A DNA stretch of 64,000 nucleotides from Hymenobacter siberiensis (lineage in GTDB: Bacteria > Bacteroidota > Bacteroidia > Cytophagales > Hymenobacteraceae): the NCBI RefSeq assembly GCF_018967865.2, contig NZ_JAHLZY020000001.1, positions 2,356,001-2,420,000 on the forward strand, in the 5' to 3' direction. The notes beneath the pieces were generated by a model, which saw only the letters and a program-made list of their open reading frames with translations, made no database searches and was not told the DNA's origin. The first letter of the stretch is position 1; each line of letters begins with the position of its first letter. The position numbers were made by a program, and so were the translations under genes. This document shows positions 8,725 to 16,823 of the stretch, one piece after another.

Positions 8725-9441
8725 GTGGAGATTATCCCTGCTATCGACCTCATCAACGGCCAGTGCGTCCGGCTGAGTGCCGGTGATTTTGCCCGGCAAA
8801 CCACCTATGATGCCGACCCCGTAGCCGTTGCCCGGCGTTTTGCCGATGCGGGGCTGCGCCGCCTGCACTTAGTCGACCTCGACGGTGCCCGCGCCGGCCA
8901 GCCGGTCAACCTGGCCGTACTGGAAGCCATTGCCAGTCAAACCAGTCTCGATATTGACGCCGGCGGGGGAATTCAAACGGCGGCGGCTTTGGTGCAGGTG
9001 CTGGGTGCCGGGGCTGCCCACGCTACCGCTGGCAGCCTGGCCGTTCGCGAGCCTGCCACCGTGCAGGCCTGGCTGGCGCAGTACGGGTCCGATACTATTT
9101 TTCTCGGAGCCGACTACAAAGGTGCCCACATCGTTATCAATGCCTGGGTTGACCAGAGCGACCTGACACTGACCGGCTTCGTGGCCGATTACCTGGCGGC
9201 CGGCGGCACCACCTTTATCTGCACCGACGTGAGCAAAGACGGCCTGCTGCAAGGCCCATCGCTGCCCACCTACCGTTTGCTGGTGGAGCAGTTTCCTACG
9301 GCGCGCTTTATTGCCAGCGGCGGCGTGACCACCATTGGCGACCTGGAACTCCTTGTGGAGGCCGGTATGCACGGAGCCATCATCGGCAAGGCGCTCTACG
9401 AGGGCACCATTGCGTTGGCCGATTTGCAGCGGTTCCTGTAG
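8725..9441 (+). CDS. hisA: ProFAR isomerase
   Basis: A 238-residue (beta/alpha)8 barrel isomerase that acts on ProFAR. It begins at GTG with MEIIPAIDLINGQCVRL, carrying the first catalytic Asp (Asp8) at the end of strand 1; the second lies in TDVSKDGLLQGP (about 169-180). The phosphate loops GGGIQ and SGGVT are present. The GTG is 32 bases after the hisH stop. It is a paralogue of HisF, encoded next. Confidence 0.95.
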   Translation: MEIIPAIDLINGQCVRLSAGDFARQTTYDADPVAVARRFADAGLRRLHLVDLDGARAGQPVNLAVLEAIASQTSLDIDAGGGIQTAAALVQVLGAGAAHATAGSLAVREPATVQAWLAQYGSDTIFLGADYKGAHIVINAWVDQSDLTLTGFVADYLAAGGTTFICTDVSKDGLLQGPSLPTYRLLVEQFPTARFIASGGVTTIGDLELLVEAGMHGAIIGKALYEGTIALADLQRFL

Positions 9442-9480
9442 TAGATTTTGATGCCTAGCATTTAGTAAATATCCCTCTCT

Positions 9481-10236
9481 GTGGTTAAGAAAAGACTTAT
9501 TCCCTGCCTTGATGTCCGCGACGGTCGTACCGTAAAGGGCATTCAATTTGAAGGCCTGCGTGATGCCGGAGACCCTGTGGCGCTGGCGGCCCGCTACGCT
9601 CTCGAAGGAGCCGATGAGCTGGTATTTCTCGACATCACGGCCACCAATCAGCGTCGGCAGCCGCTGACGGAGCTGGTGCGTGACATCGCCCGCGTGCTGG
9701 ATATTCCTTTCACCGTGGGCGGCGGCATCAGTACCGTGGCCGACGTGGAAGCCCTGCTGCTGAGCGGTGCCGATAAGGTTTCCATCAACTCCGCCGCCTT
9801 GGCTCGTCCCGCTTTCATATCGGATTTAGCCCGGCGTTTCGGTTCCCAGTGCGTAGTAGTGGCAGTCGATGCCCGGTTGGTGGACCAAGAGTGGCAGGTA
9901 ATGACCCGCGCCGGAACTACGCCCACAGGCCGCCAGGCCGTAGACTGGTGCCGCATGGCCGCCGATTTGGGGGCCGGTGAGCTGCTGCTCACGTCAATGA
10001 GCCACGACGGCACCAAGGCCGGTTTCGCGCTGGAACTGACCCGGGCGGTCAGCGACGCCGTATCCGTTCCTGTCATTGCCTCCGGTGGTGCTGGCCAGCC
10101 TTCTGATTTTACCGCTGTTTTCGAAGCTGGCGGGGCGGATGCGGCATTGGCGGCCAGCATTTTCCACTTTAACGAAACCGCTTTGCCGGCGCTGAAGCAA
10201 TATCTGCACACGGCAGGAATTGCCGTGCGCCTGTAA
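9481..10236 (+). CDS. hisF: imidazole glycerol phosphate synthase, cyclase subunit
   Basis: A 251-residue barrel that begins at GTG with MVKKRLIPCLDVRDGRTVKG. Catalytic Asp11 is in CLDVRDG, and the second Asp is in VVAVDAR (about residue 129). Phosphate-binding GGGIS and SGGAG loops are present. It cyclises PRFAR with ammonia from HisH, giving IGP and AICAR. It lies 39 bases after hisA. Confidence 0.95.
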   Translation: MVKKRLIPCLDVRDGRTVKGIQFEGLRDAGDPVALAARYALEGADELVFLDITATNQRRQPLTELVRDIARVLDIPFTVGGGISTVADVEALLLSGADKVSINSAALARPAFISDLARRFGSQCVVVAVDARLVDQEWQVMTRAGTTPTGRQAVDWCRMAADLGAGELLLTSMSHDGTKAGFALELTRAVSDAVSVPVIASGGAGQPSDFTAVFEAGGADAALAASIFHFNETALPALKQYLHTAGIAVRL

Positions 10237-10271
10237 CATTTGTGTATATAATATTTTCTAACTTCTTGTTT

Positions 10272-10940
10272 ATGTCTGCTGCTTCCACCTCGCCCACTAG
10301 TCTTCAGTTTGATGCATCTACCGGTTTGGCCCCGGCCATTATTCAGGATGCTGATACCGGGCAGGTGCTGATGCTTGGGTACTTCAACGCCGAAGCCTGG
10401 GCCAAAACGCAGCAGGAGGGACGTGTCACGTTCTTTTCAAGGTCGAAAAACCGCCTTTGGACCAAAGGCGAATCCAGCGGTAATTATCTCACGGTAGTTA
10501 GCACGCATATCGACTGCGATGCGGATACTGTGCTGGTTCGGGCCCTGCCGGCTGGTCCGACGTGCCATCGTGGTACGGTGAGTTGCTTTGTGCAGCCGGA
10601 ACAACTGCAGGCACCAGCCGCGCCAATCGGCTTTCTGGGCGCGTTGGAACGGTTGATTGTGGAGCGGCAGCAGTTTCCGGAGCGTGCCCCCACGTCCTAT
10701 ACTGTTTCACTCTTCAACAAAGGCCTGCCCAAAATTGCCCAAAAAGTAGGAGAGGAGGCCGTTGAAACGGTTATTGATGCCGTAGCCGGCCATCGCGAAA
10801 CCCTGCCGGGCGAAGTAGCTGATTTGCTTTACCATCTGCTCGTGCTGCTCGTGGCCTCGGGCGTTTCCATGGCTGAAGTTATCGAGGTGCTGCAGGAGCG
10901 CCACCGCCTGCCCAACACCCGGCATTTGACGGAAGGATAA
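10272..10940 (+). CDS. hisIE: bifunctional phosphoribosyl-AMP cyclohydrolase / phosphoribosyl-ATP pyrophosphatase
   Basis: The ATG at 10272 gives 222 residues; a GTG 30 bases earlier is less likely. The HisI part (about 10-115) has SRSKNRLWTKGESSGN and the metal site DCDADTVLVR followed by the zinc Cys in PTCHRGTVSCF. The HisE part (about 130-222) has the all-alpha MazG-like pattern VGEEAVETVIDA and EVADLLYHLLVLL with Glu/Asp metal ligands. The enzyme does steps two and three. It is the last gene of the operon; no obvious terminator follows before the degraded region. Confidence 0.93.
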   Translation: MSAASTSPTSLQFDASTGLAPAIIQDADTGQVLMLGYFNAEAWAKTQQEGRVTFFSRSKNRLWTKGESSGNYLTVVSTHIDCDADTVLVRALPAGPTCHRGTVSCFVQPEQLQAPAAPIGFLGALERLIVERQQFPERAPTSYTVSLFNKGLPKIAQKVGEEAVETVIDAVAGHRETLPGEVADLLYHLLVLLVASGVSMAEVIEVLQERHRLPNTRHLTEG

Positions 10941-10951
10941 ACGCAGAAGGT

Positions 10952-11545
10952 TTATAAAACGGCTACCCGTGTTACCTGTCGCTTGCCGGTTCCCAACAGT
11001 TGCAGGTAATAGGCCCCTGGTGCCAAGGCATTGCGCGACCACGTGAGCCGATGCTACCTGGCGGGGGCGGGACCATCATAGTTGAGGTAAACAGGCGGGT
11101 TACTTTTTGGCCCATGGCGTTAAGCATCTGCAATTGAACGGTGGCCGCGCTGGGTAGCGAGAACAATACTTTCGTGCTTTCCTCGAAGGGATTGGGATTC
11201 ACGGGAAACAGGGTGGTCACAGTGCTCAGGGTTGGGTACAGCACTTAGGTGCCCACCAGCACCTGGTGGCGGGTATAGAACTGCAGGGAGAGGCTGTCGG
11301 CTTGGCATTGATGAGCATGGCCCCCCAAAGTCCGCGTTGAACGTGGTTTTGCTCTGGGGTAGGCGCTGCATGGTTACGCGGTAAATGTTGCGGGCACCCA
11401 GGCCATTCACTACGTAGGGCGTTTTGTCCACCAAAATCTGTTCGTAGTGATGGTCGTGTCCTGCCAGCATCACGGAGCCTCCCCATTGGCTTAAGGGCCA
11501 TTTTAGACCAAACCTTTGCGCAATCCTGGTCACAGCTGTAACCAC
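10952..11545 (-). pseudogene. remnant of a secreted metallophosphoesterase with T9SS type A tail
   Basis: Translated pieces on the minus strand add up to the C-terminal half of a calcineurin-like phosphoesterase (metal motif AGHDHHYEQ, then TPYVVNGLGARNIY) followed by a type A T9SS sorting domain (PVNPNPFEESTKVLFSLP, LNAMGQKVTRLF and a final APGAYYLQLLGTGKRQ). They are spread over several frames, with a TAA between the catalytic part and the tail, so the gene is dead. The first half is missing: homology stops near 11545. Functional relatives are exported through the T9SS. The gene converges on hisIE. Confidence 0.75.
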
Positions 11546-11738
11546 TGCAGCGAATGGAACTCGTTTCTATCTAAATTCCGCCAGTGACTATCTGATAATT
11601 GATTCAGCAGGAGCGGGATGCACCGTTAGCATCAGAAACTCACAAGGCAAGGATGTGCTGATTACCGTGTCAATAACGAGCCAGAATAAGGTAGCTATTT
11701 GCCAATTGAGTAAAGGACTTTACATAGAAGCCGTCTAG
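11544..11738 (+). pseudogene. fragment of a second T9SS type A sorting domain, cut by MITE copy 1
   Basis: Plus-strand codons give a sorting-tail pattern: SDYLIIDSAGAG, VSIRNSQGKDVL, then VAICQLSKGLYI. The upstream part of the gene is absent. The reading frame ends at TAG 11736-11738, which lies inside the end of the palindromic element that starts at 11727. After the element (and one copy of the 3-bp duplication) the same frame continues as IAIETINSS and stops at TAA near 11927, so the element split the last codons of the tail. The codons are poorer in GC than the his genes. Confidence 0.6.
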
Positions 11739-11872
11739 AAAGTCACAAAAGGTACTCAACCGGTTATGCAGCGCGCAGCGCAGCATCTTGCTCGCATCCT
11801 CACGTTCAACGATGCGAGCAAGATGCTGCGCTGCGCGCTGCATGACTGTTCGGGGACTTTCTAAATAGCTTT
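11727..11872. mobile_element. MITE copy 1 (palindromic, IS5-type ends)
   Basis: A 146-bp nearly palindromic element. Ends resemble the 18-bp termini of the IS at 14354 (GAAGCCGTCTAGAAAGTC on the left; a diverged GACTTTCTAAATAGCTTT on the right). The interior is a long hairpin whose arms carry GCAGCGCGCAGCGCAGCATC and its complement. The flanking 3-mers are ATA and ATT, an imperfect duplication, so this is probably the oldest copy. It is inverted relative to copies 2 and 3. Confidence 0.75.
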
Positions 11873-11940
11873 ATTATAGCGATTGAAACAATTAATTCTA
11901 GTAGTACATCCAATACTGCTGATTAATTAATCTGCTTTCT

Positions 11941-13002
11941 TCACAATTTCTTAAGCTGGGATGGATCGAATTGCATCTTCTGCGATTCGGACCATCCCAG
12001 CTTCTGGTTTTTTAGCTGTCGTCTTATTTTCTCCAGCAGCGCCATGGCTATGGCGACGTCTTCTTCCTCTGTAATTGAGAGTATTGTGTTTATCCCAGGG
12101 CCGCTAACTTGTAATTGGTATTCTTTATGGTCGGTAATCGGCAAAGCGGCTATTGGAGGTGTTACGTGGACTTCTGGTGATTGGTGCCGCACATTTTTGC
12201 GCATATCATCAGGTTCTTCCAGCTTTTTTATTTTGAGGGTCGTCTCCTGTTTTGGCGTTGGCTCAAAGAATCCAAATAGGCTAGCAACTGCATCTGCGCC
12301 TTCATGGTTGTTTGTTTTATTATTGGTGCTTTCGTTTGGTATGATGTCGGATTTTCTAACGTTCTGCAATGCGTCTGTATCAATCGTTGTTGCAGCGTTC
12401 AAATCTGAGTCTCCGTTAGTTTGTTCTTGGAGCATTAGGTTGTCGATTCCCGATAACCCTTGGAATACGTTGGTTTGGGGTTGCGGGCTAGCTAACTCAC
12501 GTCTGGAATTCTGTGCTGCTTTAAAAGCATCTATATCGGCGATGATGTTTTGTTCATCGAGAATACCTACCATGTGGCAGCCGTCCACAAATGCTTTGGC
12601 TACTCCTGGTGCATTTATTTCTTCCACACCAAATTCCCGGATTAGCATCACATCCAACATTTGTACCGGCAGCTCTCTTGAGCGGAATTTGCGGCAGATT
12701 TGCGTGAATAGGGGCGGGGTAAGAAATGCTTCGCGGTGGAAGGTTAATTCCTCCTCTTTGTCATAGGCATGCTTGATTCTCTTGAACAGTGTGGTTGTGG
12801 TTAGTAGTTCGCGTTTGCTAGTTATTAGTCCAAACTTTACTGCGGAGCCTATTATGGCTTTGAATGACCCACTGACCTTCCTGTTCAGTTTTCTCGCCGC
12901 GTTTTCTATTGTGCACTTTCCGCCCGTGTCATCGGTAATCTCTGCTAGTTCCCACGCACCGGTGTAGTTAGTCCTTGGGTAGTCTATTAGTTTTGGCATA
13001 TT
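11941..13002 (-). CDS. hypothetical protein, low-GC accessory gene
   Basis: Not recognised. The internal ATG at 13002 (MPKLIDYPRTNYTG) was taken as the start, giving 353 residues; an ATG at 13044 would overlap the palindrome upstream. Residues 1-140 look folded: a helical, winged-helix-like segment (TIENAARKLNRKVSGSFKAIIGSAVKFGL) and FLTPPLFTQICRKF. The middle (about 145-270) is polar, Asn/Thr/Gln-rich and likely disordered; the end is a charged helix with VAIAMALLEKIRRQLKN. GC content is far below that of its neighbours, which points to transfer. It lies alone between two inverted MITEs. A DNA-binding or regulatory accessory role is only a guess. Confidence 0.7.
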   Translation of the reverse strand, partial: NMPKLIDYPRTNYTGAWELAEITDDTGGKCTIENAARKLNRKVSGSFKAIIGSAVKFGLITSKRELLTTTTLFKRIKHAYDKEEELTFHREAFLTPPLFTQICRKFRSRELPVQMLDVMLIREFGVEEINAPGVAKAFVDGCHMVGILDEQNIIADIDAFKAAQNSRRELASPQPQTNVFQGLSGIDNLMLQEQTNGDSDLNAATTIDTDALQNVRKSDIIPNESTNNKTNNHEGADAVASLFGFFEPTPKQETTLKIKKLEEPDDMRKNVRHQSPEVHVTPPIAALPITDHKEYQLQVSGPGINTILSITEEEDVAIAMALLEKIRRQLKNQKLGWSESQKMQFDPSQLKKL

Positions 13003-13045
13003 GGGGCGAAGAGGGTTTGTTATATGATCTACAAAACTAGTCAAA

Positions 13046-13080
13046 AAAAGTATATAAAATCCCTTATTTTATATACTTTT
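13046..13080. promoter_or_regulatory. perfect 15-bp inverted repeat upstream of the low-GC gene
   Basis: AAAAGTATATAAAAT (13046-13060), a 5-base spacer, and ATTTTATATACTTTT (13066-13080). The 12-mer AGTATATAAAAT recurs at 13494-13505. The position, 44 bases before the chosen start codon, fits an operator overlapping the promoter, perhaps for autoregulation (inference). Confidence 0.5.
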
Positions 13081-13255
13081 ATAAGCTTTTGATGGTGATT
13101 TTTTATTTTTGAACTTTTATCCAATGCGTATGGTACATGGGTTTAATTACCATATTCTAGCACATACGTAGTGTAGAACTCTCTGTTTCATTAGTTTCTT
13201 TAGGAGCTCAGATTCTTTAGAAACTTTCTTGAGTATAATGTTCTGTGTATCTATA

Positions 13256-13405
13256 GAAGTTGTTTAGAAAGTTCCCGAACGGTCATGCAGCGCGCAGCGC
13301 AGCATCTTGCTCGCATCGTTGAACGGGCCTGACGATGCGAGCAAGATGCTGCGCTGCGCGCTGCATGACCGTTTGAGTACCTTTTGTGACTTTCTAAACA
13401 ACTCC
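13256..13405. mobile_element. MITE copy 2 (palindromic, IS5-type ends)
   Basis: A 150-bp element with ends GAAGTTGTTTAGAAAGT and ACTTTCTAAACAACTCC and a long internal hairpin (arms with GCATCTTGCTCGCATCGT and the complement). It is flanked by a perfect ATA duplication (13253-13255 and 13406-13408). No coding capacity. Its left and right sequences are the same as in copy 3 and inverted relative to copy 1. Confidence 0.85.
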
Positions 13406-13562
13406 ATAATATATTAGATGAATCTGTTGTATAATAAAGTTTGCACAGTTTAAATAATAATAGGAGAGGGAGATAATATTATTAGTAATTATAAGTATAT
13501 AAAATACAGTATTTTCTACTTTTTTATACTTTATATTATCAATTATTTATCAAGCATGTTCA

Positions 13563-14219
13563 CATTGGAGAGGTTCCAACTCAGCACATAACGCGAATCC
13601 CAGTCCAAAATCGAGACCAAATAGATGACCACGTGGGTGATGTCCGTGCTACCAGAACTCATTCGGAGCGGTGACCGAGCCGTCTCGCAACAGATAGGAA
13701 CCGGTGCACGCACTTGGCATTGACAGCGTACCCGTCAGGCGCAGGTGGTCACGCAGGCCCAGCACGCCCTTGAAGTTATGGGCGGTGAACTCCTCTTCGA
13801 GCAAACGCATGAGATGGAGCTTCCCCCACAGGAATGGTAATAGAAGCTACTACGCGGAAGGCCCAGAACCTAACAGCAGGCCTGTACCAAATGCCACCCG
13901 TCGCCCTGCACGGCCAGAACGCGTTGCTGGAATACTGACATGACCCCAGCGTTTTTTTAACAGCGCGTTCTCCATCTGCAGCCGGCCGATAGCGGCGTAA
14001 AGGGACTCCACATCCGGCACCGCTGCAACGGAAACGGGCGCTTCGGCAAAGACCTAAGCGGCTTGATGGCGCAGTTGCAGCTTCCAGCGTGTGATTTGGG
14101 TAGTAGCCAGTTTGGTAATGGGCGGCCAGCTCGGCCAGCGGCCAACGCTCGATGAGGGCGGCAAGTGCCACCTCGGCTTTGAACTCAGCCGTGTAGCGAC
14201 GGGTGCGTGTTGGGGTCAT
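13563..14219 (-). pseudogene. IS3-family transposase relic (OrfA and OrfB fragments)
   Basis: The minus strand starts MTPTRTRRYTAEFKAEVALA, the helix-turn-helix start of an IS3 OrfA, continues across frameshifts with a LYAAIGRLQMENALLKK leucine-zipper stretch, then pieces of OrfB: EEFTAHNFKGVLGLRDHLRL and, at the far end, TDITHVV with LVSILDWDSRYVLSWNLS of the catalytic core. Frames change several times, a segment of OrfB is deleted, and the C-terminal end is missing. It cannot encode an active transposase. Confidence 0.8.
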
Positions 14220-14353
14220 AATCGAGCAAAGCAAACCCGCTTAACCTATCCAGCTTTTGGGGAGTACTACAAGCTAACTGTGCATTTGGTGCAATGACCC
14301 TAAATCTGCTGTACAATTAAAAGTAGAATATGCTCAGGGTGCACTCTATTAAT

Positions 14354-15268
14354 GAAGCTGTTTAGAAAGTCAAAGGACTCCCAAAAAAGCGCGAAATTTG
14401 AGGTGTAACACTCCTTTTTTCGCATTTTAATGGAAGTCCTGTCCAAAGATATGATTCGCCAATGGATTCTGCCCGCGCTCACCTTCTCCGCCCATGGCCG
14501 CCCCTCGGTCGTGGAGCCGGCCGAGTTGGTGGAAGCCATTCTCTACAAACTCAAAAGCGGCTGTCAATGGCGATTATTGCCTGTTAAACAGTTTTTTACG
14601 GGCGCATCGCTGACCTGGCAGGGCGTGTACGCCCGCTTTAATGCGTGGCGCAAGGACGGGTCCTGGCAAGGGGTATGGCTCCGCTTGTTGCGCGAAAACG
14701 GGGCCCATCTGGACTGTTCCAGCGTCCAACTCGACGGCAGCCACACGCCCGCCAAGAACGGCGGGGAGGCCGTCGGCTATCAGGGCCGCAAGAAAGCCCG
14801 TACCACCACAGCCCTCTTCTTGGCCGATAACCGGGGACAACCGCTGGCCTGCGCCAGCCCGCAGGCGGGCAACCACCACGACACCCACCAGCTCAACGCC
14901 TTGTTCGGGGAAATCTGCGCCTCGCTCGAAGCGGCCAATATTCCCGTCGCCGGGCTGTTTCTGAACGCCGACAAAGCCTTTGACACCCAAGGCTTTCGTC
15001 AGGAATGCGCCCGGCGCGACATCGAGGCCAACATTCCCCGCAACCGCCGCGCCGCCGACTGGCAGACCGACGACGACACCTTTTTCGACCCCGAACTCTA
15101 CCGCCGCCGCGTCGTGGTCGAACACGCCAACGCCTGGCTCGACGGCTTTAAAACCTTGCTCGTGCGCTACGAAACCAGCGTCGGCAATTGGCTGGCCTGG
15201 CACTGGCTCGCCTTCGTCGTCATCTTTTTGCGAAAAATTAATCAAAAGCCGACTTTCTAAACAGCTTC
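14354..15268 (+). mobile_element. intact IS5-family insertion sequence, 915 bp
   Basis: Terminal inverted repeats GAAGCTGTTTAGAAAGTC (14354-14371) and its exact complement (15251-15268), flanked by a 3-bp AAT duplication (14351-14353, 15269-15271). A single transposase gene fills the element. Both the ends and the duplication are perfect, so the insertion is recent. The same ends occur on the three MITE-like elements of this window. Confidence 0.9.
14430..15260 (+). CDS. IS5-family transposase
   Basis: 276 residues with an N-terminal domain of the DUF4096 type (LVEAILYKLKSGCQWRLLP) and a DDE core: first Asp in QLDGSH (about residue 98), second Asp in LNADKAFD (about 181), and Glu in VVEHANAWLDGFK (about 231). 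The stop codon lies in the right terminal repeat. No frameshift is seen, so it is likely active and could also mobilise the MITE copies. Confidence 0.92.
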   Translation: MEVLSKDMIRQWILPALTFSAHGRPSVVEPAELVEAILYKLKSGCQWRLLPVKQFFTGASLTWQGVYARFNAWRKDGSWQGVWLRLLRENGAHLDCSSVQLDGSHTPAKNGGEAVGYQGRKKARTTTALFLADNRGQPLACASPQAGNHHDTHQLNALFGEICASLEAANIPVAGLFLNADKAFDTQGFRQECARRDIEANIPRNRRAADWQTDDDTFFDPELYRRRVVVEHANAWLDGFKTLLVRYETSVGNWLAWHWLAFVVIFLRKINQKPTF

Positions 15269-15426
15269 AATAGCACCAACGCAAGGCGTACTTCATAAAA
15301 GCCAGTCAACACAAAACAAAAATCACTTAAGCCAAAAGAGTATTAGATAACCTTCCAGAGCGAACCTAACTACACAATACAATTTGTCTTATAATTTATA
15401 TTATGTTAAGTAGAGGATCGGAAACG

Positions 15427-15454
15427 AAAAGGCCCACTTTCAAGCGGGCCTTTT
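15427..15454 (-). terminator. Rho-independent terminator after the TPR gene
   Basis: AAAAGGCCC and GGGCCTTTT pair around a 10-base loop; on the minus strand the stem is followed by a short T stretch. It lies 28 bases beyond the stop codon of the gene ending at 15482. Confidence 0.8.
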
Positions 15455-15481
15455 CAATCATCATAACAGCAAGCCTGATCC

Positions 15482-16639
15482 CTACTTCGTCAGAGTCTTA
15501 AGCTTTGCATTAAGCTTCTCCGAATCAGCATTACGACCCAAACGGAAGTAAACTTTTTGCAAAGAAACCAGCGTATTACGGTCATCGGGCTGCAACTGAA
15601 GCGCCTTTTCAAAATAAGGAACCGAGGCTTCAAAATACTTTTTGCCCTCAGTCTCAAATTTCTTACCTGAAACCTGGTAAGTTTTCAAATCCATCTTGCT
15701 AGCCTTGGTGTAGGCATCAGCGGCTTTATTGTAATTGTAGACGCCAAGGTTAAACTGCGCGTCGAAATTGTTGGGCTCCAACTCAACTGCTTTCTTATAG
15801 TCAGCAACAGCCAGCTCGTTTTTCTTTTGCTGGTCATACATCGAACCACGCACTGCATAAAGGTTCGAATTGCCGGGGTCAGCAATGATGGCCTTGTTGA
15901 TTTTGGCAAGAGCATCTTCCCCTTTACCGCTGGCGAGCGACATGTTCAAATCCTCCAGCATGAAGGATTTATTGTTGGGATAAGCAGCCAGTGCCTGCTG
16001 CACGACTTTAGCGGCTTCAGCGTTATCGTTCTGCTGCTTGGCCATTTGAAGCAAGCGCGAATACAAAGTCACCGACTTGTAGTTCATACCCAGCAACTGA
16101 TTGTAGCTGGCTTTTGCGCCCGCAAAATCCTGCTTAGCTTCGGAAGCATAGGCCGAATAAAGCACTGCCGTAGTATCCTGTGGCTTGATTCTCGAAGCCA
16201 GTTTATAGCTCTCAATTGCCTTATCGTATTCTTTGGCATTGTAGCTATTCACGGCGTCGTTGAAAGCACGACCATATAGGCCATCCATTCTGGCAACGGC
16301 CTGCTTGCCGAATTCACCATCTTTGGTATCCAGTTCAACGGTCTTATTATAAGACTCATACGATTTCTGGAGGCCCTCGCCCGGCTGCAGCTGCTTGCCG
16401 TAGATGGGGCTTTCCAGCATGCCTTCGTAAACCTGACCACGGGTAAACCAGGTTTTGGCTTTGCCGCTGGTTTTTTCGTTTACAATGGCTTTGTCAATGT
16501 CCGTGCGAGCTTTATCCAACAAGCCGGAACGCTGGTTCAGAATGGCGTTGGTGACGGCTGAAGTTTGGGCGAAAGCCAGCGAGGGCAACCCACCGGCCAA
16601 AGCAACGGCGACGGCAATCGTCAGAAAGGTCTTCTTCAT
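15482..16639 (-). CDS. TPR-repeat protein with signal peptide
   Basis: A 385-residue exported protein. The signal peptide is residues 1-25 (MKKTFLTIAVAVALAGG, cleavage after AFAQ). It then has about six to eight tetratricopeptide repeats with the W/Y-G-A-F-A-P spacing, for example YNAKEYDKAIESYKLASRI and GNSNLYAVRGSMYDQQKKN. TPR arrays bind other proteins; the partner is unknown. It ends with the unit RNTLVSLQKVYFRLGRNADS. The gene stands alone behind a good terminator and 184 bases from the gyrA stop. Confidence 0.85.
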   Translation of the reverse strand: MKKTFLTIAVAVALAGGLPSLAFAQTSAVTNAILNQRSGLLDKARTDIDKAIVNEKTSGKAKTWFTRGQVYEGMLESPIYGKQLQPGEGLQKSYESYNKTVELDTKDGEFGKQAVARMDGLYGRAFNDAVNSYNAKEYDKAIESYKLASRIKPQDTTAVLYSAYASEAKQDFAGAKASYNQLLGMNYKSVTLYSRLLQMAKQQNDNAEAAKVVQQALAAYPNNKSFMLEDLNMSLASGKGEDALAKINKAIIADPGNSNLYAVRGSMYDQQKKNELAVADYKKAVELEPNNFDAQFNLGVYNYNKAADAYTKASKMDLKTYQVSGKKFETEGKKYFEASVPYFEKALQLQPDDRNTLVSLQKVYFRLGRNADSEKLNAKLKTLTK

Positions 16640-16773
16640 GAGTTCGGGAATTGGCCGGGATTCAAGTCTGAGTAAAAATCACCCGACTTGATAACGGCGG
16701 GAAAAATGAAAAAAGTGAATTTTTGGGGTAAGGACCGAAACCGGAAACGATGGGTTATGGCCTTGGGTTCGTC

Positions 16774-16808
16774 AAAAATAAACGGGACGGCCCAAATGGA
16801 CCGCCCCG
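16774..16808 (-). terminator. terminator after gyrA
   Basis: On the minus strand an 11-bp stem (CGGGGCGGTCC with GGGCCGTCCCG, two G-T pairs) and ATTT loop are followed by a T-rich run (TTTATTTTT). It begins 16 bases past the gyrA stop. Confidence 0.75.
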
Positions 16809-16823
16809 CTACTACTTCAGCAA

